Below, piece after piece: positions 1 to 11,400 of a DNA stretch of 64,000 bases. Source of the stretch: Owenia fusiformis (taxonomy: Eukaryota > Annelida > Polychaeta > Sabellida > Oweniidae). Position 1 is the stretch's first letter. Each line of letters opens with the position of its first letter. Made by a program: the position numbers and the translations under genes. The DNA lies in contig CAIIXF020000005.1 of NCBI GenBank assembly GCA_903813345.2, forward strand, positions 40,179,375 to 40,243,374, given 5' to 3'. The notes below the pieces were generated by a model. The model had not been told where the DNA came from. It saw only the letters and a list, made by a program, of their open reading frames with translations, and searched no databases.

Positions 1-2428
1 TATGCACCTATTACTGACCTGACATCTTTATATAAAACGACATGTATGAGTGATTTCCGTCATGCGCATCAGTTAATAAATTTTCTACACAGCTGAAAAT
101 TTATATTTGGAAATTTTGCTTTTATCACTTCGAGGGATAAAATATCACACAAGGCTCCATGTTACATGTAGTACTGTAGAAACTGAAGTGTAATTAGACT
201 GGCAAACATTTTGTAAGGGCGAATCACTTGGCTGGATACTGACACTTGAAGAAATAAAAACATTCACTAGAATCTCTGATAACACATGATTATACTGCAT
301 TCTGGACTCTGGTAGGAAGGTATTTGGCCTTGTACATTTCATATGTTCTTGGAAAAATAATATATCTGTACATGTATGAAATTCTTTTAAATCCTTGATT
401 TTCCACCCGAGCTGTACTTGACCTCGAAAAGTAATGGCAGGCATGATCAGAGACCTGGAAATACTTAGACCACATGAATGGCAACTCGATCATGTCTTCA
501 ATTATTCCATGTCCGTCTCTGATAATTGAAAATTGTCAAAAGTGTACATGCCTGTAAAATACGGGTGACATCACATCGTTACTACTCCACGGCACCATTT
601 TGGATTGGTTTTCTTCTCTGTTGCTGTGTACTTTGATTTTGGTAAAAAATGTCTTGTATGTCAGGGAAACTAAGGACTTCTCTTTATTTCCGAGAGGACA
701 TTTTCTAACGAGGAATCAATATGGTGGTTTTGATGGAAATTACGAAGTAGTGTTTGATATCCCCATAGGATCGCTACTGGAAGTTCAGTCATTTTTATTG
801 CTCATTTGGAAACCTCTGGATGCTACTTCTTGAATTAACGTCAAACTTACGGCCATTTTAATTTCTTACTAGAAAATCTCAAATGAAATAGGTAAATTAG
901 ATGCATTATTAATCGTAGTCTTTGTACGTTTATTGGACAAGATCCAGTCTAGTTATCAAAGTAAAAAATTGTTGAAATTTTCAATTGAAAATAAACACTG
1001 TCATCGTAGGCCAGATGAACCTAATGCAATGATTTTCAATATGATTATTTAGTAGGCCTATCAATCAAAAAAATCAATTCATTTTTAGACTAGAGTCCAT
1101 TTCACTGCTTCATTTCGTCAGTAGAACGGCAAAAATAAGAAATTGGGAGACCATTGTGCAATAATATATTGAAAAGTATATTCATAATGTACATGAATGA
1201 CATTTGTATATTTCAGATTTTTTAGTTTTTTGTGCAATAAGCCTGTGCCGTCTTGTTAAGTTTGAAAGAGTGAAGACGAAGCTCTCTTCTAAGAATAGTC
1301 CAACAACATTAGACCTAGCCTGGGCCTCGTTTCTTATCTGACATGTCTTATGGCCCCGGCTAGGTCTAACTTCCATGATGATTTTGCCCTTGTTGCGATC
1401 ATTTAATCGTTCAGCAGGTTTCGACATGCGGAACTAATTAAACTCCGAAAACATGGTAATATGACATAAAGAATGTGATTCAAGCATGCATACATACCTT
1501 ATAAATACATACACACCATCCCGTACCCCCCTTAGACCATATTGATGCATAATTACGAAAATATTGGAGACAGGTTTGGAATTTTACGAAAATATCGGTC
1601 AGCTCCGGTAACATCGAAATTGCAAATCGTATCAGGAATTAACCGTCATTGCGACACTGCATCAACGAACAGTAGGTTTGCAATTAATAACGATTTTGTG
1701 TGTATACAAGCGCTATATAAATCAATCAAAGATACCTGCTATCCTCAAAAATGGCTATTTTATCCCGAGTAATCGCGTGATAATTATCAATCTATTTGAC
1801 AACAATTTCGTTTCAATAGTTTAAATTTTAACCCGGGACGAACAGACACAATGAAGGACATGCGGAAATGTCATTTTAGAGATTGGTAAGTTTAACCTCA
1901 TTTTACTTGTATAAATGACCATTTAATACAATAATATTGTGTTGAATCGCTTGATGTTATGTGTTTTTATATTGTTGTCAAGTATCAGTTGCATGTTATC
2001 GCGGAAAAATGGTTTCGGTGGATCCAAAACTTGCATCAATGGAAAGAATAGTAAAGAGGTTAAACTCAATAATGGCCCCAAGAAAATTCTTAATAATAAA
2101 TAACGCCGTTATTGAGTTTAACGACGTTGAACTAGATCTATTCTAAGAAGTGAAGTCAAACGAATGAAAAAAGAATTGAAAACTGAAAAAAACCAAGAAC
2201 TTGAAACACTGTGTCACTTTGAAATCCTAAGACAGATGGTGGACTAAATAGTAAAAATATTTTCACGTTACTATGTGTGTGTATGTGCAAATTACATCGA
2301 AGTCAAGAAGAATATATAAGTATTTGACTTACCATCACGTTCTGAAGTTTACCAACAAAGATGACGTCAATTATTTCTGCGCACTTTCATGGTACACAGA
2401 AATTGATGACGTTGTTCACATCAAGATC
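1..2428. other. Upstream non-coding region of the drebrin-like gene
   Basis: I see no supportable gene here. Short open frames lack conserved motifs. A sequence near 1265-1295 (agtgaagacgaagctctctt) recurs near 45100, and a related segment occurs at 2136-2165 and in reverse near 56657-56690, so it belongs to a dispersed repeat. The part just before 2429 is probably the 5' UTR and promoter of the drebrin-like gene. Confidence 0.5.
2362..2369 (+). promoter_or_regulatory. CRE/ATF-like palindrome upstream of the drebrin-like start
   Basis: A perfect TGACGTCA palindrome lies 60 bases before the start codon at 2429, and a second GATGACGT half-type motif follows near 2405. CREB/ATF factors bind this motif in animals. 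Whether this part is promoter or 5' UTR is not known, so function is inferred from position only. Confidence 0.3.
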
Positions 2429-5400
2429 ATGGCAGTTGATTTGAAACAGAATCAAAAGTCCCTTTTGGACGCCTGGAAGGATGTTTCAGACACTAACACG
2501 GATACCAATTGGTGAGTAATGTGTGTAAAACAGTAGAAAAACAATATGGTATGAAAAAAAACTTGATCGATGTGGAGAAATATATAAATGAACTTCCAAA
2601 ACTTTAAAATGTTCACTTCCGGGTTTGTCTATTTCCTCAAATGGCTTAATATAAAAAATCAGATATCTGACTGGTCTTTCATGTTTGTTAACATATAACA
2701 TATTCACTTTAAACCCAAAACTTGGGAAGCAGCAACCTGGCTGTGATGGACAAGTTTTTTAGTTTACTTTTTAGTACATGTAATTTTGACTTCTTGTACA
2801 GTTGGGGACATAAATAAATGACAGGTGGATTTGCTGAAGTGAGGATTTCCCATGTTAAAAATAAGAGAATTTACAAGAGGCCATAAATCAGTGGATGAGA
2901 TTATACAAAATGTAAAATATACAAATTTTAAGGGATACAGGGGCGGATCTGGGAACCAAGAAGGGGGGGGGGCCCAAATTTCAGGTCAGAAAAAAAAACG
3001 TCCGCGCTTGCGCGGAAAAAAATTTTGGGCCCCTAAAACGCAAAAGTGGGCCCAAATTTTGAAATTTTGAGGCCCATTTTCTTCAAAATTTGGCCTGAAT
3101 TTAAAAAATAAGGCCTTAAAAGGCCCAGTAATGACCAAAAAGGCCGACTTTTTGGGGGCCTTAAGGCCTTTTTTGGCCCAAAATTTTTTTTGGGCCCAAT
3201 TTTTTTTTCTGGGCCCACCCAAGGGGGGGGGGCCCGGGCCCCCAGGCCCCCCCCCCTAATCCGCCAGTGGGATATGTATCTAGACAATATTGGAAATTAT
3301 GGGCTTTCAGACCACCATAATTAGGAAATGGTGATCGAAAATCGACCTGTCATTTATTTTTGTCCCCAACTGTATTGTTGTAAATCATACCAATGCGGGT
3401 TTGTAGAAAAAACCGGCAGGGGTAGTAAATCCTCCATGCTGGGTTCAAAATTGGTACCCGGTACCCAGTCGAAAAAAACGGGTACCCAAAAAACGAAAAA
3501 TACGAATATATAACATAATTAGATCATTAGAAAACGTGTAATATTTGTTTTGAATTTACAAAAATGTATGTAACTTCCTTCAAAATTGAGCTAGAAGCTT
3601 GAAATAAAAAGCATTTTATTTTCTTCCTCTATCATCATGTTCATATTTTCATTGGTTATGGGGGGGGGGGGTGCCATCGCATCATCGCACCCTCCTACCC
3701 AATGGCCACCATTTACATGTGAGCAATTTTTTTTAATTTTATAGGTGGCTACTTAATAGCATATTACTTTTTCTTATGACAGCTTGGCTAGTGAGCAACC
3801 ATTTTGAAAATGGTGGCCTTTCGTATGTGTGTTGTTTTATGATATTTGCTATATATTTTGTTTGTAAAAATGCCAGCCATTTCTGTTCAATGGGATTCGC
3901 TACGCTTTGGCGTTGCCGTTGTTCTGGTTTTTCTTTGTATCTTTTCTTTACCATCACCTCATTACAATTACTTCTCATTTGCTTCAATGACTTTGTTGAT
4001 ATTGTCATCAAAAGGCAGAATCAGAGTTAAAAAGAGTGAGTCCAATTAAGATATATGGGACATACATACAGTACAAGCAACATGTATAATGGACCATTTG
4101 CTACATACAGTGTATATAGAGATAAATAGTTGGCAGCACATGTTTTGGTGGGGCCAGAATACTATTCATAATATATAAACAATTGGCAAAAGTCACTTTT
4201 CTTGATTTATCAAGTATAGTATTTGTTGACATTATAGATTGTGATTTAATGTTCAAAATTGTGCACCTTAATAGTAAATGAAATTTTAGAGATTTTTTAA
4301 CTTTGTGTCAAAGAGGAATCAGCCCAACCTTTTTCAGAAAACTTGAAAACCCATTTATGATTCAGTGCAAAAATGTGTTTTTTAGATAAATCAACACATC
4401 GTAAATGCAAAGATCGTTTTCCATGAATAAAGTATTAACAATAGTGATTTTCAGAAAATAGACATAACAATGAAAAAAGGAGCCAAAAATATTTTGCAAC
4501 TGAAACAATCATTTGAAAAGATTGCACGATAGATCTGATTCTGCCTTTAAGTTGCTGATTAAAAGGAAATCAAATTCATACAGCATATTATTCATACAGT
4601 TAAAATCACACCACCTTTATATTATTATACAAATAAATATATCATTGAATTATTTTTTTTCATTAAAAATTTCCAATATATGAGTACACCTAAAATTATG
4701 ATCTCGACCAGAATGATGACAATAAGCAGTAGTTTGTTGGTGATGAGCCTTCTATTCATCGTATTGAGGATCCTCCTACTTCAGGACAAGTTCTCATGGG
4801 TGTCCTCTAACTGGAAAATAAGAGAGCATGAGATATGGTTAGTGGTTTCAATTTATGGGTTGGTTCATGATCATGGGGAATATCTCTGGGGTGGTTCATG
4901 ATTAAGGGGAATATTCCTGGGGTGGTTCATGATTAAGGGGAATATCCCTGGGATGGTTCATGATTATGGGGAATATCCCTGGGGTGGTTCATGATTAAGG
5001 GGAATATCCCTGGGGTGGTTCATGATTAAGGGGAATATCCCTGGGGTGGTTCATGATTAAGGGGAATATCCCTGGGATGGTTCATTATTAAGGGGAATAT
5101 CCCTGGGGTGGTTCATGATTAAGGGGAATATCCCTGGGGTGGTTCATGATTAAGGGGAATATCCCTGGGACAGTGGGATGGTTCATGATTAAGGGGAATA
5201 TCCCTGGGATGGTTCATGATTAAGGGGAATATCCCTGGGGTGAATCATGATTAAGGGGAATATCCCTGGGATGGTTCATGATTAAGGGGAATATCCCTGG
5301 GGTGGTTCATAATTAAGGGGAATATCCCTGGGTTGATACTGAGATCATTAGCATTGTAGGGCATTATTCACTTAATATGAAATTTTTAATCTCTAAAACA

Positions 5401-8400
5401 AAAAATATGAAAATAATAAAGTGATACCTCAAAATCAATAGACTTATACAGAAAAGACGAAAACATGGTCATTAACATAAATATCTCCTGCAATGCATCG
5501 CTTCAAGTGGGACAAATTTTTCATTGGTCTGTTGATTAGACCAATTTCTTCCAACCTTAAAATCTAGTTTTTGTGTATTGTCGGGACGATAAAGTTTATA
5601 CTAATACTCAAGTTACAACACTCACAATTGATACCAAGTCAAACAAATATGAACATGAAATCAAGCCCACGCTATATACACAAGAACTTGCTTCTTGTTT
5701 CATATCGAGTCATCAGGTCTTGGCTTCTGGGAACGAAGTCGGTGAGTCAGGGTAAAACATTTCATGTTTATCTTCAGCTTCGAAAAATATTCGTGAAAAC
5801 GCTTTGCAGTTTGTCATTAGGACATATATTTTTATCTATTGGGCAAATATATATGTGAATAAGAATGTCAAATAAAGCTGAAATGATGTGTTCAAACCCG
5901 GACCCTGTATATTTCAATGGGGAAGAAATCCGGATGTAAAAAATCAGTTCCCAGAATTTGAGCTCTTCAACCAAGAGGTAAGAATTATTGTCCTTCTGAA
6001 CTATTCCGTATAAGTCTATTACATGTAGTTGAAATTAACTATATAATTTATTTATTGAAAAGGAACAGTTAGGTAATTCTTGTAATACCTCTATAATATA
6101 ATTGTCAGTGCTTCAGCCTACCACAGAATATTCAAATGTTAACATATTATACAAGTATAATAATACATTATCCAAATACTGTACAGAACAACTCAAATAT
6201 TGTAAGGCCAGATCAATATTATAGAATCAGGGATAAAACTCTAGAGGCTGAAATAGGTTTGTTCACAAGATGAAGTTAAAGACAGTTGTGTTCTTTTTAG
6301 GACTGGAACTAGGTGTGATGACCCTACTATTTCTCATATACCATCAGATAACTCCATGTATGAGCAAAAAGGATGATCGGGCAAACAGTGTTCTTGACAA
6401 TACACTGAAGAAGAAAACTTGGAAACAAAGTCAAACAGATATTGATAAATTTAAACTTTTTCAGAATGACAAAAATGAAGCACCAAATGAAAGCTCTAAC
6501 TCTAGAATGATATATGATAACATTATAGAGCAGGGGAAAGGCAATACCACTGAACATAAGTTTGAACAAACATACAAGCAACAACAACACAGTGGAAATA
6601 AACAAGGATATATGTCCATGAAGGAACACTACATTCACAATTTCAGCCTGCATGGCATTCATTTGGCAAAAATGAGTACCATTAACTTTACAGTATCAAC
6701 AGCATTTTTGCATTCATTTTCGATGGAGCTTTCATACATGCTTCAAAGATCAGACCCGGAACGAGTCATGCATCCATTTTTCATGTCACCTGCCATTTTG
6801 GAAAATGAAGATGGAACATATACCCTTGTAGCTCGTTGCAGAAATGTTCAGAGAGAGACATTAAAAAATAAGCCACCCACCAATGTTATGGTCACTATGA
6901 TGTACTCAGCCATATTAAAACCCATAAACACGGGTTCAATTCTAGGTATGATCACATCAGAAAGTGAGAGGAATGGACCCAGGGACCCACGAATATTTAG
7001 AATAAGAGAGCAACCATTTATTTTATTTGACATGCAGAATTGGAGAGAGGATTCATTTCACATGTATATGCTGTCATTTCATACAGGGGAACTTCACCGG
7101 CTTCAGATATACGAAGAAAATGGAACTCTGATTCAAATGAGAAAAGCAGAGCGTAACTGGAGTCCACTTGTCGACAACAAGAACAACAGACTGTATTTAA
7201 TATATGGATTTGATCCATTTGTAATCCTGCAGTGTAATCAGCATGATGGCAAATGCAAAATTGTTCAAAAACAAAATGAGAATTTTGAGCCACAAAAATA
7301 TCCATCAAGCCTGAGAGGTGGGACCCCATTTATAATATACAAATGGCCATATTATGTAAGCACCGCACATTCTACTGTATTTTGTGGAGGGATGGGAAGA
7401 CGCATGTATGGAATTCACATCGTAGTTATCAGTATCATTCCAAAGTTTAGAATTGTATACATAAGTGCAAATATAGAATTCCATCCAGATATACTGAAAA
7501 AACAACCATTATTCCCTGCAGCAATATCTTCGTTTATTTTCCCGACAACTTTGTTGTTACGAGATGAAGACATGGCAGACATTGGGGGACATCTCAATGA
7601 CATTGAAGCTTTACTGCTTCGAGTGAAGGGATTTAGAACAGTCATAGATGAGGTTATACAAATTGATGAGACAGTCCCTGAGATGGAGAGAACAACATAT
7701 GAGCAGGGGTTCATTCAGAAAACAATTTTGGATATTCGGACAAGTGACTGCCGGATTGCTTATCATAACCTGAAGAAAGGCAATGTTAATATTTGTAAAG
7801 ATTGCTTCTTCTAATAAATCTTCTAATTAAAAAAATAAATCATTATCGATAAGAAAAGTATAATATTTGTTGACACAGTACTAGACACTTGCAAACTTTA
7901 AATAGAGAGATGATATTAATATTCACCCTGTCTCTTGTTCGTATAAGGGATTCTCTTTGTGTACCAAGCTCATCAATTATTTCAGTTCCTATTTGATCTG
8001 TTTCTGCCGCAATACGGTGGGATCTACCTATACTCTGACTTGTCCTATTCAATGATTCTGTTCCCTGCAGTAAACGGGCTCTTTGAGCAGCAGTCATATC
8101 CTAAAAGTAAAATATGAGTCAATAAGGGTAAACTCTTTCAGCAACAGTGATATCCTACACTACCTATCTACTACCTATCCGATATAGGATTCTATCTATG
8201 GAATTTATGACAGTGGCTACTGTATGTGTACATTCAGACCACCCAAACAAACTATGAGGATGGATGGGTGATATAAATATACATTGTAGTTTATAATTGT
8301 CAGTGTAAGAGAAGAAAAACTTGTCAAATGTATATGATGCTTCAGGAGTATGAGTGATGTGTGATAATACAGTGCAGCGGTCTCCCCAGCATTATATTAT

Positions 8401-11400
8401 TAAAGTAGTTTGGCGCAGCACCCACCTGAGATTTTGAAAACAGCCTTGCACCCACCTGAAAATCCATTTGCACCCACTTGAAAATGAGAAAAATCATGAA
8501 AAATTGGTATATTTTGACCAAATTTGGTCTGAATTGTGAAAATGAGAATTTTGCACCCACTTGAGAAAAAATCCTGGGGAGATCACTGCAGTGTATGCAT
8601 GTATGTAACAATACCATAACAATACAACATTTACATGTACATTGTATTTCAATTATTGTATACCACATATTCTGTGTATGCATATCCCAAATACATACAT
8701 AATTTAAAGGTGCAACAATTAGTGCAGGGTATTCAACGATCATGGACCAGTGTCAAAATATATTAAGTTTAGATATTTCACCAAGACTAACATATATTTT
8801 TATTATCTACAAAGAAGCCCCCTGGATGAACATTATTTCAGCTGATATTCCTCTTGAAACGTGGTGGATCTCAAAAATCTATAAGTGGGGACTCCCTTAT
8901 AGAAGCTTTGAACTGAATTTACACTTCTTAATACTGAAATTGATAGTTTATCATACATTTTAAGAAAATAGGTATGTCCAATTTTCTCTCTACAGCCCTT
9001 GTTGCCCCTTTAAATTGCTTTATTTACAGATCTTACAGAATTCACAATTTTCACTTGCAGAAATCATAATTCAACTTACAGAAAACTGAACAGTATATGT
9101 ATATAAGCCATATTACCACAGACATGTGTCATACTCTTAATTAATACTGTAGTTGCCAGGTTGCAGTCTTGTGATTTAGCATTCATTAATTCAATAACAC
9201 AAAAGATTGTCAAATCTAAATCTTGGGTACTGATCTATATTTCAGGGCAGTGTTTGGATATGAAGGGAAGACAAATGTGGTCAAATTGGTTGAAACAGGA
9301 GGTATGTGTAGTCCAAGAATATGATGGCAGTCTAGACTAGAAAAGGAAACTAAATAAATCCAAATATTCCATAGATAATTAAAGAATAATTAATTTGTCA
9401 AAATTTTCATATTTTTACTCTCAACATTTCATGCCAGTCTCTTATCTTTGGTGCTAATTTAACTAAACAGTACCATCGCCATGACATGCTTTTCAGATTT
9501 TAACACCTAATATCACCAGATTTGAATATTGATCTGTTTTAGACAATGACTTGGATGATATGGTTGAGGAGCTGAGCTCTGGCAAGATCATGTATGCCTA
9601 TTGTAGGGTTAAGGATCCCAACACGGGCCTTTTCAAGTTTGTTCTAGTCAACTGGGTATGTATTTATAGTCTTCACCATTGAAAAATGTTGGCTGACTGA
9701 TAAATGGAAATGTTTCAGAGTTTTTGGAATGTTAAGTCACACTAGATAACAGATGTATTTGTGCTTGTAAATTGCATACTGTTTTTTTTATTATGTTATG
9801 TATTGTTTTGATATATTGCAATAGGTCCTACTCCTACAGAAACTTGTTTTTATATTTGCATTATAATTGCAGCAAGGAGAAGGAGCGCCAGATTCCAGAA
9901 AGGGCCAATGTGCTCCACATTTCAGAGATGTCCAAACATTGCTCAGGGTATGCCAATAACAAAGGAGATCATTGAATTGATATATGATAATTCCAAGATA
10001 ACTGATGAAACGCAAAATTAATGGATAAGACCTTTCTCTCAAGGCTACGCTGACATTTAAACTACAGAAAATTATGACATTATTTTATCTATAATAACAA
10101 AACATTCATAATTCATAATGTTGTTGGAAATAAAAACAATGAATAAGACAGTATGAAAAACAAATCCAGCCTATGTTAGACTTCAGCATATCTCATATCT
10201 AGTAATATTGTCTGCTGTCTACTACTAGAGCTCTAGTGTCTCATATTTGAGAAAACCCTTTACTGTTGATATTCATTTAACATTGTTGTCCTTCTTCAGG
10301 GCGCCCATGTAACAATCAATGCCAGGTCTACTACTTGTGCCTTATATGTGTGAGAAGACTCTTTACTGTTGATATCCATTTAACATTGTTATCCTTCTCC
10401 AGGGCGCCCACGTAACAATCAATGCCAGGTCTGAGGACGACCTTGATGCGGATGTTGTTGTAGATAAGGTTGCAAAGTCCAGTGGTTCAAACTATGGTTT
10501 CCACAAAGAACAGGCCAAACCCATGCCAGAGGCTGGCCCTGTGGTATGCTTCACTGTATTATATGCTCACTGTAAATAGATAAATTCAGGAACTATTGTT
10601 GTAGAAAAAACAACTCTTGTGAGATTTTAACTATTCAAAGTGAACATCTCATTCTATAAATGTTTTTAAGCAGTATGTACTCTAACTTGAAATTTGGCAC
10701 CTGCTTTAATTTGGAAAATTTGATGATTTGACTATATTCGCCAGTTAACATCTTCGCCAAAAATCAGAATTAATTCTTGAGATTTGGTATTTTTCCTATT
10801 ACACACTACTATACCTTGCATTTGGTGTTCATGAGCAACCCATTTGGCTTATTAGTAATGATTATGTATTTGTTTTTATTTGTCTGTTCCTTATGAATGG
10901 TTTATCGGTTGAAAATTAGATGCTAGTAGGGCACTTTCAAAAATATATTAAACAATTAAATTAGACAAACAAAGTATCTTATGCATTTCTAGGTGTTAGG
11001 TATAGTAGTGTGTATTAGATGTGTGGCAGCTGTATTGATTTGAAATCAATAATGTTTCAAATTCATGAGTATGGTCAATACAAAACACGGTCTGATTCTA
11101 TAAAACAGAAATTCAACTAAATCCAGATCTAGCTAATAAATAGATACCAAATGTCAATTATCTGAAAAGTCACCAAGTAGTGGTAAATTTTAGAGTATCA
11201 AAATATGTAAACCCAAATTACAGGGCTATTTTGTGGAAATAAATGATATCAGTTAATTAGTCCTATTTGAAGCCTTGTTTTTGTATCCTTTCTTTGGTGA
11301 ATTTTTAGCATATTTATTTTGTAGTCATCTGTATACAAGAAAACCCTGCCACAAAGAGATATTAAAGTCAGTCAGAGAGATGCCTATTGGGAAAAAGTGG

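Larger units (their letters stand above)
2512..9245 (+). other. Drebrin-like intron 1 (6.7 kb), host of nested genes and repeats
   Basis: The donor is TG|GTGAGT at 2512 and the acceptor TTTCAG ends at 9245. The intron contains a GC-homopolymer element at 2938-3269, a Helitron-like 3' end at 3700-3927, a 31-bp minisatellite at 4860-5334, an intronless gene at 6270-7814, an antisense VTI1-type exon at about 7929-8100 and a MITE at 8375-8588. The remaining stretches (4050-4650, 5340-6260 and 8600-9245) show nothing I can assign. Confidence 0.8.

Noticed and set aside
2852-3287. Overlapping frames rich in Gly, Trp, Lys and Pro
   Set aside because: They come from the G/C-run element and appear in several frames on both strands, which indicates low complexity, not coding.
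6327-7714. Several minus-strand frames of 60-110 codons
   Set aside because: They are antisense shadows of the intronless glycosyltransferase-like gene and have no recognisable motifs.
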